From the NCBI GenBank assembly GCA_026874595.1, contig CM049315.1, forward strand, positions 37,344,164 to 37,408,163: a stretch of 64,000 nucleotides of DNA, written 5' to 3'. Below the pieces are notes generated by a model. That model ran no database searches and was not told where the DNA came from. It saw nothing but the letters and a program-made list of their open reading frames with translations. The DNA comes from Sipunculus nudus. Lineage: Eukaryota; Annelida; Sipuncula; Golfingiida; Sipunculidae. Position 1 is the stretch's first letter. Every line of letters starts with the position of its first letter. The translations under genes were made by a program, and so were the position numbers. Positions 1-12,210 of this stretch are shown piece after piece.

Positions 1-405
1 TCATAATACACTGAAACCTCACACTAAAACAGAAGTGAAGCTAGATCTTTTGAGCAAAAATGGGGGTGTACTTTGACACATAGACACTAAGCCGTTTGGT
101 TTGGGATTTTGGTGGTCAGATTTTATATTGACTGTGCAATACTCATTGCTTTCTTTGTGTGACTACCCTTGAACACATGTGATGAGACACTGTTTAAACA
201 AGGCAGGACGTATTAGCCACAGCCTTTGAATAAATAATAGTTCAACTCATAGTTATCATTTTTTTCTGACATTGTTTTGGATTCTGATTTACTGTTTAAA
301 GATCTCATTTGGATTCATTTCAATAGCACTGTCATTCTCTTCTTGTGAACGAATCTTAGCTGGCAGATAGATTGATAGACAATATTGGACGTGCATAACC
401 ATATA
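1..405. other. Intergenic, no feature seen
   Basis: AT-rich sequence without a credible coding region, RNA gene or repeat copy elsewhere in the window. It ends at the TA dinucleotide (404-405) that flanks the first pogo-like element. Confidence 0.5.
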
Positions 406-1669
406 CAGTGAAACCTGTCTAAAGTGGTCAAGGGACTCAATCATTTTGTCCTTAATAGTGAGGTGTCCTTATTAGTCAGGTTGACCTTGGTTGGTAAATG
501 ATTATGAATAAAGACAACGAACAGCTGCAAGAACGTTTTTATTTTATTATATCAGATGTCATGTATATGTACAACATATTTGCACACGTCATGCATTCAA
601 TATTCATATACAAACTGTTATTATTTTACTTTTCTAAAGTAGTAAACAATATGAGGAGAAAAATCTATGAAGACATCCATAAAAACAATGTTCATATACT
701 CGCGTACGCTATTTTCCCTGATTCACTCAGGCGAATAAGCTTGACTTTCTCAGATAGCGTCAGCTCCCGCTTAGGGGTACGTGTAGTGCCACCTTGCAGC
801 TTTGCCTAAAACTATCCTTGTTCAGCTGTCCAAATGCGATAATCTCAAAGATAATGACGACGTTAATAAAGCGAAGATTTTAATGGCTGCGAACCTGGGG
901 ACATTTGTTTTTATAGGTGCATGTAGCTTTAGCCTAAAATAAACTTTCTTTGATGATGGTTGTTTGGTTTGATTTGATTTAATGTTGAAGGCGCCCGAGA
1001 TTAAACGAACCCCGAGGAGCTTTTGCACGGGCGGCACGAAACAAACAGCTATGGAGCGTGCAGATGTTTGACACTGAGCAGATCAGTTTGAGATATATTG
1101 AGCAATGCCGATGAATTAATATCAAACAGCCTGCTACTACAAAGTGGCTAAATTTACAGTTAGATATTGCGTGGTGATATCAGGGACGCATGGGTAATCG
1201 GTAGCCGTTTAATCAAATTTAAGCTTCGCAACGTGTGAATGATCAATCATGAAATAAAGTGACACGATGTTTACCGCTTCATATTTGCTGTGTTTATTTT
1301 ATGAGCACATCACACCGTGACATGAGCACGCCAACGCATTTAGGTAACAACTGGGGACTGCATAATCCTTTGTGTTACAGTCCCGGGAACAACAACAGTA
1401 CTGGTGGCCTTTGATGTTGCCCGGTGCGAGTGATCAGTGTCCGCCGAACGTGGCGTATAGTGTCCGCATTCGTCAGGTTCATTTACTCTTAGAATGATGG
1501 TTTATGTTGAAATCTGCTGTCGGTTGTCCGCAGTAGTTAGGTGTCCGCCTTATAGAGGTTCCGTTTATACATAACATATAGGGAATTTTGAAGGGCTTTT
1601 ACTATCTTGTCCGTTATAGCCAGTTGTCCGTCCGCCTAAGTGAGGTGTCCGTTGGACAAGTTTTCACTG
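406..1669. mobile_element. Non-autonomous pogo/Tc1-like DNA transposon, copy A
   Basis: The element starts CAGTGAAACCTGTCTAAAG and ends GGACAAGTTTTCACTG, so the ends are inverted repeats (CAGTGAAA on both sides, then CTTGTC-like). TA stands directly outside both ends (404-405 and 1670-1671), as expected for Tc1/mariner and pogo insertions. Near both ends the sequence repeats short blocks of the type GAGGTGTCC and TTGTCCG, which look like sub-terminal transposase sites. No transposase is encoded; the short open frames inside are not recognisable and are probably chance. A second copy lies at 16452-17736 in the same orientation and matches along its whole length. The superfamily assignment is inferred from the target site and termini only. 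Confidence 0.8.
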
Positions 1670-1671
1670 TA

Positions 1672-2671
1672 TTCTCATGAAAAAATGCCATCCAGGAAAA
1701 AAATTATCGTTTCTAGACGATGACAAATGCAATGTCTACTGTTGATTCCGATCTTTCTGAGAAAACATTCTTTGCACTGACGAAATGTGAATATCAATCC
1801 TTGTGATTAAGTGCAGCAGCAGCATGTTAATAAAATATTTGTAACAATTCTGATTTTAAATCTCCAACACAGTCTTTTGGTTCACTCTCTGACACGATAA
1901 CAGCGGTCGCCATCTATTCGGATGCTTTGGATCAAGCTGGGATGGCAGGTTAGGGTCACCATGGATTACGCAGCGCTACTTAAAGTCGACATACTTCGCT
2001 TGAGACCTACGTTAGGAGGTGGTTCACTCTTTGAACGTGTATGGGTCAACCGTTTATTAAGGAAACGCGATATGTCATGTTTTAATGTGTATGATGATAA
2101 ACATGATTTATGATACTCCAAGGTTAAGGCAGGATTTTTATTTAAGTCAGGTTCGAGAGTTCCATGTAAGGAATCTGCTCAATGTTTATCTGAAATAATT
2201 TTGGTGCTTAGTCTCTCAGGGCCCACCCTTTTAAGTTCCTACAATGTACATTGGAAATAAATACAGAATTTCTACAATCCTCACTTATTGCAACAGGAAG
2301 GGTTTAAGGATGGTATTGCCTAGACATGAGGCCTTTTGCAAGGCTTCCTCGAAGCTTTATACCTGGAAATATTGGAAGGTGAATGGACCTCAATAAATTC
2401 TCTGATCACATCAATCTTCCAGGGTGAAGAATATTTATCCTGGGGTTTAATAAAGGTAATTTGGAAATAGCTCACTTCGGGCTTATTTTTTTAAACTGTA
2501 TGTTTCCAGATTGATTAATTTATATTCATAAATCGTTAATAAAAGAGAATGCATAGCCTTGTTATATATTTATTTTTTGTTAATGAAACTAAATAAACAG
2601 GTTTTCAAACATTAGCTAACCAAAAGAATTTCTTGAAAGCGGCTACAACCAAGGACAGAATAAATACAATA
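1672..2671. other. Intergenic, no feature seen
   Basis: About 1 kb of AT-rich DNA with no recognisable coding region or repeat. A 63-codon open frame near 1922-2113 has no recognisable domain and no splice context and is not called. Confidence 0.45.
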
Positions 2672-3400
2672 TTCTTTCATTTAGGGACATAAAGTTTAAT
2701 ATGAATATTAGGGCACCATTAATGCTCTATGGGGGTTTGCCTTTAAACATTCCTATACTAGACTTACATCTTGCCATTAAGTACTGTTAGAATGAACATC
2801 ACGTACCTGCTATAAAATTCAATTGCTGTTTCGACCACAACTGGCTCCTTTTCCTCTATGCCAACACAGTCTCGAATGATAACACTTTTTACTAAGCCGT
2901 TTCGCATCTATTAACTGGGCTGTCTCGTGTGAACTTTGTTTCTCTGACAACCCTGTTGTGTTTATACATATCTAAATTAGTTACTCTCCATAACATGACT
3001 CCCCTATACCACAGGAAACAATGTTCAATCATTCACGTAGGCAATCAATGCCGGACAGCATTAGGCTCGCTTAATTTAGAGCCTGTTAGTGCTGGTCAAA
3101 TGGTTCTTAATTGTTCTTATTGTGGTTAAGATTGTTCAGGATGTGGGCAAAATGAGATCGCCAGGAACTGCGGCAAACTGAGATCGCCAGGAACTGTCAG
3201 GTCAATAACTTACCTTTACTTGACCTATATTATTACTTACCAAAGGGAAAAAAGTTCGATTACTAAGAATAAATACAAGATCTGTTACCCAGCTAAAGCC
3301 CATAAATATTACCATGCAATGTGTACTTAAAGTGACATTTTCTTTTAAGTGGTTGTATCAGTTCATTCATTTATGGTTGACTTCTCGTACAAGGTGAATT

Positions 3401-3769
3401 AAATAGCCGATCCAGAGACACCCCCCCCCCCCCCCCCCCATCCCCATTTATCAAAACATACAAAAAAATAAAAATTAAAAAAAAACCGCCCGCCCGCATT
3501 GATTTCTGAAAAAAGTGCCTGAGAACCATACCTTTTTTTTTATTTTGGCCTTACAATTAATTTACGTATACAGTAATAATATTTATATATCATAGGCTAA
3601 TAATATATTACAATAAATTACGTATATAGTAATAATATATACTGGGTAATAACACCGATTATCTTTCAAAATTAACTTGGCTTAAAATTTTATTCATACA
3701 GATGAAATAAATTACACACATATATATATCATAAGCTAATAATATATAACAATAAATTACGTATATAGT

Positions 3770-3800
<31 letters not shown>

Positions 3801-3951
3801 ACGTATATATATATATATTTTATTTATATATATGTAATATATATGTGTATGTAATATAATATCGCCAATATACTTTGCTTCTTAATACCTATCAACCGCT
3901 AACCCACTATATTAGCGTCCCCCTGTTCTCGAATTTCTGGATTCGTCACTG
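3401..3951. mobile_element. Degraded hAT-like MITE nested in composite repeat
   Basis: The left end (AGCCGATCCAGAG) and the right end (TCTGGATTCGTCACTG) are inverted versions of a CAGTG-GC-GATCCAG terminus. The better-preserved counterpart at 38149-38927 shows both ends clearly. The interior is AT-rich, with a C homopolymer at about 3421-3439 and TA tracts at 3760-3850. The termini resemble those common in hAT elements; no target duplication can be read safely. Confidence 0.55.
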
Positions 3952-4330
3952 GTTATTCAGTCTCAAAATAAAAGTTTGCTCTGTATCATATCATTACTAG
4001 CAGAATGGCAGTATACGCTTCATGTTTAAATAAGGGATCAATTTTGCATCCATTTAGGATGATGGTAGCGGTAATATAAATTATCCTCCACAATGGCTTG
4101 TCACTTTCCTTATTTGTTTGTTCAGTGAGCGGGTAAATACGGATAACCATGCAGATAATGCTGCCTTTTCTAACAATGGTTACATTAATACCTCTCGTCG
4201 GGTCCTGTTCCAGTAACGCACATAACGTAGTTAGGGGTAATTGCTATTGGTCAATAAGATCAACAGTCTGCTTGAGTAAAATTCTACAACGGTCGATTAC
4301 CGTTTATAATACATCCGAAAAAGGCCTTTT

Positions 4331-5587
4331 CAGGGGCGTATTCATAGGAGTGCACAAAGGGGCGCCCCTCCTCCCTATTATTCTGCTACCATTTTATGCT
4401 ATTCAACTTCTGGCAAGTGTTATGTTTGTAAACTCACTTTTATTTTATGTTCGATTATAAAATATGGCGTGTTAAGTAAATAAAAATTTGCATGCTTCTC
4501 TATGCGTGCATGGATGTGGTAATGTTAATCTAACAGTAAAATGCAACGATCAGTTACATGTATTCAGATAACGGGCAGTTTTTTTAAAAAGGCGGGCAAT
4601 TTGTTTGAAGAATGCGATGATTACTAGTATGTGGTTGTAGATTCACGAAATGTAATTGTTTCATGGCTAGAAAGAAATATAATTGTTGTAATTGTAATGT
4701 AAACGTTAAGAGTGTCAGACTTTGAACATCTCTTAAATAAATCCAAACAGTAAAGGGTTGATATATATACAGATTTCACTCTTTTTTCACATTCTCTCTT
4801 TTCTATTTTGTTTATGTGCAGAAAGTGAAGTCTCCAACCCCTGTGATTGTTTTGTACCATCATGGCGGATGGACAAAAAATGTTTAACAATCCATGCAAG
4901 TTATTTTTACTTTCACTGGAGCCTTGCTATGCCTCATTTTGGACATTTACCTTGGAATACCAAGAGGAACCATACAAAACCTTCAGGTTTCTTGATTCTG
5001 TGGTCATTAAGAACACCTCTAACTGCCCAGCCACTGTGACTGGAGCTGGATGGCCAGGCTTGATACTTCAGGTAAGACTATCATTAATATTTTTCAATGC
5101 CAACTTCCTTCAGTTCGAACTTACTTGATGCAAAAATAATTAATCTACCCGAAACCTATATTTTGGAATTCATTTTCAGAAGCTTCACTCAAAATAGATG
5201 CCGTTACCTTTCACAGAGTAAGTGACATCATTTCAGTTATTTTATATATGTGCGCTGACCATCTTTTGCTTTAAAATTACAATTAATTACAACACTACAC
5301 TTATTGATCCATGTATTTTCTGTTTTTCAGATAATGAATTATATGTAGATTAACATAATTAACAATTTGAATCGGAAACCATAAAAAAAAAACATAATAA
5401 TTTATTGTATATTTGTAAATGTAATGTAATTATATATACAAAACAAACATTGTTCGTGGAGTTTTAATGGTTTCGCATTAGAGATCTTTTGAATATTTCA
5501 GACAACATTATGTGTGACCATGTATCTTTTTAATGCCACTTCCATATAGTGGCGCCCCCTCTTTTTCAATTTCTGGATACGCCACTG
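4331..5587. mobile_element. TIR element nested in composite repeat, copy 1
   Basis: It opens CAGGGGCGTATTCATAGG and closes TTTCTGGATACGCCACTG, an inverted CAG-GGCGTAT terminus. A CTTTT direct repeat flanks it (4326-4330 and 5588-5592). The second copy at 39324-42443 has the same ends and flanks. An exon-like stretch lies inside at 4822-5071: a pyrimidine-rich run plus CAG before it and CAG/GTAAGA after it. Its open frame is interrupted by a stop in the other copy, so a conserved protein is not supported. Superfamily uncertain. Confidence 0.6.
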
Positions 5588-6054
5588 CTTTTCACATAAC
5601 AATGGGAACGGATTAGTAGCTATTACCATGGAAATAACTATGTAGATCATTAAGTGGTTGGGCAAGGAAAACAAAAACCAGTCAGAATGGAAGTAATTTG
5701 CTTATTGTTACTTAAAATCAACCTAATTTCATGCCAGGTTCAGTTTCAAGGTAAACGTGTTCAAGTAGAATCATATATTAATCAGTAAGGTGGACGTGCT
5801 CGTCAGAGCACCGACAGTCATTATTTCTATATTTTCACCATTGCTTATCAGTGTTTTAAGGTTCCATTCGATTAAATTTAGTATAAAATAAATTGATCCT
5901 GTTAAACTATTACAAGTTTAGTCAATTTCAGATTGTTTTTGCATGCCCTTAAAGAATTTAATACAAATATATTGTTGCAAATAGGCTGGATTATTGATCA
6001 AGTGCAAACTCTGGATAATGATGGAAGGACAGTGTTATCTTATAAAATTGTACA

Positions 6055-6058
<4 letters not shown>

Positions 6059-6113
<55 letters not shown>
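6059..6113. repeat. (TA)n microsatellite
   Basis: Nearly pure alternating TA of about 55 bases. Open frames reading Tyr-Ile repeats across it are artefacts. Confidence 0.9.
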
Positions 6114-6114
<1 letters not shown>

Positions 6115-6554
6115 TTCGAATTCAACACTGTAATAAAAACCTCAGGCTAAAACCATAGAATGTTTATATTCCATTGCCAACCCATGGAATCTGTACATTT
6201 CGTGCATTTTCTGTAGAAAGTACATGTACATATTCTATGCTTCAATTCAGGACCTTGTTCAGACAAAAATGTTGGAATAGACCTATTTAACAGATATATA
6301 CATTCCCATCAGATTGGCAGTCCTTTCGTACTTTGTAGAAATAATCCCTTCTATAAAAATTAATAATATCAGATAATTTAAGACAGACTTGAAATATATG
6401 CACTTTGTTTTAACAGTACAGAAATAAACACGAATATCTAAGCTCTTGTTGCGAAAAATGTTGAGACTGAATGTTTGTTAAAATATATGTATTCACATAT
6501 TAAAATCAAAAATAGCCGCCATCCGCCAATTTGATTTTTTTTTTCAAATTAAGC

Positions 6555-6925
6555 CTGGCATAGGTGCACACAACAAAAAAATCATTGTACGTGGAACCAC
6601 CAGTCTTGTATACGACGAAGCTATCAGAGATGTATACATATGCCAAATTCCAGGCTGATATATCAAACCCCTCTAGAGAAATAAGCAGGGTCATAAACTA
6701 GGAAAAATGATTGTTGGTGGCGCTACCAGTCTTGTATACAACAAAGATATTTGTGAATATGACCAATTTAAGGCGGATATATCAAATCCCTCTGGAGAAA
6801 TAAGCAGGCACATACACTGTGCACAAGTCGGTGTAGGTGGCGACATCGGTCTTGTGAACGAGAAAGCCATCGAAGACCCAAAGACCAATACATCAAACTT
6901 CTTTTGATATTGATGCAATGGGCTG
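6555..6925. repeat. Three imperfect tandem units of about 125 bp
   Basis: Three successive units (about 6555-6695, 6700-6815 and 6830-6925) share the order: a GGTGG-like block, ACCAGTCTTGTATACGAC, a GATATATCAAA block, then CCTCTRGAGAAATAAGCAGG. The GGTGGCGCYACCAG core is the same as in the larger family at 48981, 32890 and 53400-56000, so this is probably a diverged local array of that family. Confidence 0.6.
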
Positions 6926-7290
6926 ACCAGGCTTAGTTGAGAAAGGTAGTTTCCCCGAGTGAACTGTGTCAATTTTTGGGCTCAATCTACTGCACTGAGT
7001 GAACTCTATACTTCCACCTGGTAGCACTGAGTGAACTTCTGACCTGTACCTTGTAGGTCTCTTGTAGGTATAAAACAGTTCGGTGTAGGTTGCACCACAA
7101 AAACTGCAATTTCAAATTGAATCAAGTGACCATCATTTGCACATAGCTTGATGATGCTAGCTCCTAGCTGACATTTATCAGATTGTTATGTCAGTATGCT
7201 TACTTGGAGAAATTACTATGGTCAAATTCCTGTAATTCAGAAAACAAATCATCAAACCCAGGCCATTTGAACAAACTTGAGAGAGCTTAT

Positions 7291-7353
<63 letters not shown>

Positions 7354-7599
7354 CGAGTGTAAAGTCTGGAGAATAGCCGGCGTTTTTGATAATTTTTCTT
7401 CTCTCCTTTCCTTTTCTATGGCATTGTTGCCATTATCGTCTTGCTGACGCTTCACTGGAAACTGTTTTGATCTAAGAGTCTCTGATTTACTCTCCTGAAA
7501 AGAAATAAATCTTTCAGGTAATTAAGTTCTAAATTTCTTATTAACGTTTAGATTTAAATTTTTTGTAAGGGTCGGAATGAAGGCGATATCAACACAATT

Positions 7600-7650
<51 letters not shown>

Positions 7651-7750
7651 CCTTATCATCTCGAGGATCGCAAAATGTTTCGATACAGAACTGCAATGTG
7701 GCACTGACCTTTTGGAAAACATATTAGAAACCGTAGGACAGGCAACATGG
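6926..7750. other. Intergenic with two (TA)n tracts
   Basis: TA microsatellites occupy about 7294-7352 and 7601-7650. No coding region, RNA gene or other repeat copy is recognised up to the start of the inverted terminus at about 7751. Confidence 0.5.
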
Positions 7751-7957
7751 CATAGGTATAGTGCGGGATCATGTGTAATTCCGTAGGATTTTTGTGCCGA
7801 AATTATTTTTTTTGGCTGATTTAACATCATTTGAGATTAAATTAAGAGAAACTTTAGGGTCCACATTTTTACGGACCGTAGGACCCCTTTATCCGGTCTT
7901 TTCAAAATGGCCGCCGCGTAACTGGCTCAGGGTCATATCTCTGGAACCAGTTGTCGG
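7751..7957 (+). repeat. Left inverted terminal repeat of the 5.7 kb element
   Basis: It begins near GGTATAGTGCGGG and runs to GTTGTCGG. It pairs with the reverse complement of 13204-13419. Weaker similarity may continue inward for some tens of bases. Confidence 0.65.
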
Positions 7958-8284
7958 ATTTTAATGTTTTTTTGTGTTATCCGTAGGTTTTCGATGGTAC
8001 TGAATACGAAAATACGGGTTACACACACATTGGGGGCACAGAAATTGGTTTCAAGGTCAAGGTCATAACTAAAATACAAACTCAACACAAACTACGTTTG
8101 AGACATTTTTCAAAGCAACTGGACTGTACAAACGCTTGAATACTAAACATGTACCAAATATTGAATACTAGATGTATTGCAAGCAGGTTCTATAATGTGA
8201 AAACAATATAAATGAATTAAGATAGGTAAGATCACCTTATATTATGCTTGTTAAAACTTCGCACATTGATTTTTGCATGGCTAT

Positions 8285-11200
8285 ACGGATAGGCTAAAAT
8301 CTCTGTGTCATCCTCCTCCTCATTGTCTTGTCGATCAGAAAAGTTATTACAGCCAGAGTTGAAACATTTGCAAAGAGGAGTGCAGGGCAATTTGTTCTTG
8401 GTGCAGGAGCAATTTCCTTTGCGTACTGTTCGGCATCCACCATTTACGAGCTCAAGAACTGCACGAGGAGCGGGGGGAGTTAGACATTTCAACGGCATAT
8501 AAACTCTCTCTTTAACAAACCATCCGTGCTGCTCCAAACGAGGGAGACTTAGATTTGGAGAAACGTAGGATTTGTCTCACATACATATGAAGTTAGTGCG
8601 AAGAACATCGGGCATCAGAGTTGTGCGAGTCTCAGCCTCAAGACTTTTTGATCGAAAGAGGTCCCATCGGAGAGCAGGCAATGTTGTTGGACCTTTGGTG
8701 AATACACTTTGCAAACAAATGTTTCCAGTGCTTTTACTTCCTATGGGAGTTCTCCATTTACCAGCTGTAGATGACAGAGCTCCTTTGCAAGGTTTCGGAA
8801 AAAATCGATTATGGGATCGTCCTCATCAAGGGACAGATAGGCGTTCGCCCAGCTTTTCTTCGGAAATCAACAAACTTCCCACCCCGATCAGCTCCGGAGA
8901 AGTTATGTAGGCATATAAGCCCCTAGGCCTTGCGCCGACCAATAACCTGCACACATGATCGTACATCTATTTCTCAGTATTTTGCACCAGAGCCAGTGAA
9001 GAACTTCAGCTGAGTGAGAGGGCCAAGGTGACCGTTAGAGGCGAGGTCCATCAAGAGAATGAACACATCTGTATCAAGGGAACGTACATTGATTTCTCTG
9101 CATGTGTTGTCACGCAGGCGGTCAATAACGTGAAGAGGTATTAGGGTGTCGGCCTCCTCGTGTCCGTGAAATCCTCATTAATGGTATGAGGGCAATTGAC
9201 ATTCACTACCGTGCTGTAAGCGACCACAGCTATCTTCATTGATCCCTCGAAATGCTCCAATAGAGCCTGGGCCAGGAGTTCACAAAGTCCCTTCTTCGTT
9301 TTAGACGATGACAGAAGGTCTTTGAGTGGTATGGTTCTAATGCTCATTTCATTATGTACCTCGTAGCTAGCAGCAGATGTTGCTCTTTTAGCTCTTGTCT
9401 TTGCCTTCAGGCTACTTTTAATATAGCGGTCGAACAGCACTCTCGTTTCATCATATGTATTTGACATTGGGCTGATTCATGTGATGAAAGCTTCCTTGAG
9501 ATGACATATTTTTGTCATGGTGGGTGATTTTTTTCATGCTCTGCAACACTGCCATTGCATCAAGTATCAGTACACGATTAGTGAGAACTTGTTTTGTAGA
9601 GGCTGATTCAGATTCAGGTTGAGCAGTTTCTTCAAGAACTTGCATGAGGCGAGCCTTGTCAGTACAGAGAAGTAGGGAACCATCAACTGCAAACATCGAG
9701 CGTTGCACCACAGCCAACTCAAACTCACCGATTGTGGTTTCTAGCTTTGGTACAAGCTCAGGTCGAGACTGCCGAATGACCAGAAACCGTGCAAACAGCT
9801 GGCGCTCTTCCCTCAATTGTATAACCTTGTTCCCAACTGAAATTCGGGTCTTAATTATCCAGTTGGAGAATGCTTCAATTTCTGTTTTTTCATCTTGTCC
9901 CAGATGGACATTTTAGATGTTTTTAGAAGACGATCTTCAACAAAACCCATGTATTGCTTTTGACCCAAGTTGGAATAATATAGAATGTCCTGTTTTGCTT
10001 TCTTGGGAATTAGTGCAGAGGAACAATGTTCTTCAGGGGTGTTCTGGTTACGTAGGGATTCCCCAAACAGCAGCGTTCAAAGAAGTTTCTAAGTTAAAGA
10101 GCATTTTTGGTAGAACGCAAGGGGATATTGCCACAAAGTTGATAATGCTCCTGTGATTTTTTGGAGCTCTGAGAGGGATGAGGCAGGTGAGGTGTGGTGT
10201 GAACAAACCTGCTCATTGCACCTGCATCCCGAGTGAGTCCAACAATACCTCCGTGTTTTTTCAAACCATTTATCTCTTGTTCTAATGCCTGGTCAGTAAA
10301 CAAGCTTGTGAAAGGAATTTCAGATTTGTTCACTACGAAATCTCCAGACTTCAAAGCTTCCCACGTGGCTGGATCATTTTTTTTCTAGTGGAGTGGCATC
10401 AACCTTGCATAAATCAGGAGGTCATGTGCGAAGAAGTGCTTAATTTTATTATCTAAAGCAGCGAGATAACCCTCCCAATCTCCTTGTCTGCATGCACTTA
10501 TTAGTTGTAACCAGCTGTTAATTTGCTCCAAGTATTGATCAAGAAACTGCACCAGCTCCCCAGTTTCGTGCTGCTTCTCTTTCTGTTGCATTTGGACTGT
10601 ATAATACGACTGAATATCCTCGAATATCCCAACCATTTTAGGATCTCCCTCGTGAACGGCCTGTTTCAACTCAACTCGGTTTGACTTCAACGTTTCCTTC
10701 CTTGGATAACAAGAGAGACTTTGTTGCAGCCCACGTCGGCATCCAATTATGTTTTGCTAGCTTTTCCTTTCTACCAGTTCCACAGGTCACTTGAAGGACG
10801 GGACCAAATGCATTTTTACCATCAAGGCTTGACGCTTCCATTGAGGTATAAGCTGATATAGGGGGTGGAGAGAGACATTCGGTTTGCCCTTGTGCCTCAA
10901 TGGGACCTTCAGAAAAGGAGAATAAAAATTACCCAAATTGTGATGATTCTCCAGTTGTATAAGAGATAACAGCACTGTGAGATTGAAGGTTTTCATTAGC
11001 CAAGAGGTTTGCGATCAGCCAGGTGTGGGTATAGTACTTGAGTAGCAGATGGTCTCGTTGTCCAAACTTGTACTCCTCAAAATGGATTGGTTTCAGCTGT
11101 ATTACTGGTTCTTCAAGATTGTTTATCCCAACTGTAAGAGAATCGGGTGGAAGTTTGTCTTGGATAATAAGAGGAGTATTAAATAGTTCTGCCTTATCAT

Positions 11201-12210
11201 CTTTTCTTTGATTAAGGACAATCAGTGTACCATGGAATGAATTCTGTCCATAATAGGTATCTTCAGGGAGATCGATGTTGTCGAGAGCAAACCAGACGTT
11301 AATACCCTTCGTCACAAAGTCAGTGAGACAGAAACCTCCTGTCTCCTACATCGTTAGTAGTACAGCGTGTTCCATACGTTTTTCGATGTTGAGTATGTGA
11401 CTGTAATCCCTGCCAACATACATATTAGTGAGATTGGTTAGGAGGCTTTTGTCCCGCAACCGGGAATGAATCGAGAGGAGTAGCCCGATTGACGGTGGTG
11501 TTTCAATTTCTTCACTCCTAAAACCACCATCATTCTTAGGTATATGCTTGTCTGTCATTCCGTGTGTTTTGCATTAGCAATTGACATGCAACATCAACCT
11601 TTTTTGCACTTCAACATCACGTCTACCGGTGACTCGTCTCACGTGAGGTCCAAACAAGAGTTGGTTGAGGAAGAATTGCAACATTGGCGGGTTTCGGAAA
11701 TTGTTCAAATCACCGCTGAATTTCCAATTTCGATGATTTATAATTTCTTCCCTGACTGAATAAGCCAAGCAAACCAAGGCATCAGCTGAAGTACTCTGTG
11801 TTGTACCAAAGTCTGCTGCATGACTAACAGATTTTGATAACATCACTTTGTCACTTTCGTTTTTACGAATTGACTTTACAAACTCAGCATTTGAAAAATT
11901 ATCTTGACTTAACTGTTTCAGATGCTTTTTTTGGTGACCAGAACAATTCTCTTTTATGTGGTACTCCTCTAGAATGGCTATGTACTTATCATTTATTTCA
12001 TTCATACTCAATGCAGCTCCACAAAAAAGAATGAGGTTTTGACAGATAAGAGCAACAACTCATTACAAAATTTCCTTCGTAATCTTGTCCTTGTCAACAA
12101 TGTCCGCGAGTGTCCGTTGAGCATACCATAAGCAATTTTTGTGATAATACTTTTCTTGAGCAGCAGCCTGTCAGGCAGACAATACAGTTATTCAAGAGGT
12201 CCTTAGACAT
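8285..12210 (-). pseudogene. Decayed copy of a multi-copy invertebrate protein family (PIN-like motifs, CXC-type tail)
   Basis: The minus strand reads one long protein in pieces. In order: a start at 12210 with a CIVC motif; a frame from about 12040 to 10690 broken only by in-frame stops at 11574, 11346 and 10929; then a frameshift near 10690, a stop at 10385 and further shifts near 10094, 9830 and 9150. Landmarks are WFALDNIDLPEDTYYGQNSF, an Asn-Trp-Met-Pro-Thr-Trp motif, ALEQEINGLKKHGGIVGLT, LGQKQYMGFVEDRLL, HGHEEADTLIPLH and SLDTDVFILLMDLA, and a cysteine-rich end (CSCTKNKLPCTPLCKCF). From memory, this order matches large uncharacterised proteins present in many copies in cnidarian and molluscan genomes. 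The acidic HEEADT and DTDV motifs recall PIN/FEN1-like nucleases, which is inference. It is certainly not functional as it stands. Confidence 0.75.

Larger units (their letters stand above)
2672..6545. repeat. Composite dispersed repeat, copy 1
   Basis: This segment matches 37422-43385 in the same orientation and in the same order, from the TTCTTTCATT start to the GCCGCCATCCGCCA block near the right edge. Divergence by eye is roughly 10-15 percent with many small indels. The repeat contains at least two smaller elements with inverted ends (3401-3951 and 4331-5587), also present in the other copy, so they were nested before the larger unit was duplicated. No inverted termini are visible for the whole unit. 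It could be an old large transposon, a segmental duplication or a composite of mobile elements. No intact protein is encoded. Confidence 0.75.

Noticed and set aside
498-1037. Open frames inside the first pogo-like element, partly shared with the second copy
   Set aside because: No transposase motifs or recognisable domain; similarity between copies follows from the shared DNA, and the frames are not better conserved than their surroundings.
5933-6133. Open frame with Tyr-Ile repeats
   Set aside because: It is a translation of a (TA)n microsatellite; the same applies near 7252-7455, 7522-7830, 15767-16039, 24931-25230, 41980-42248 and 44185-44428.
9917-10156. Plus-strand open frames across the 8.3-12.2 kb region
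   Set aside because: They are the opposite strand of the decayed minus-strand gene and show no recognisable protein.
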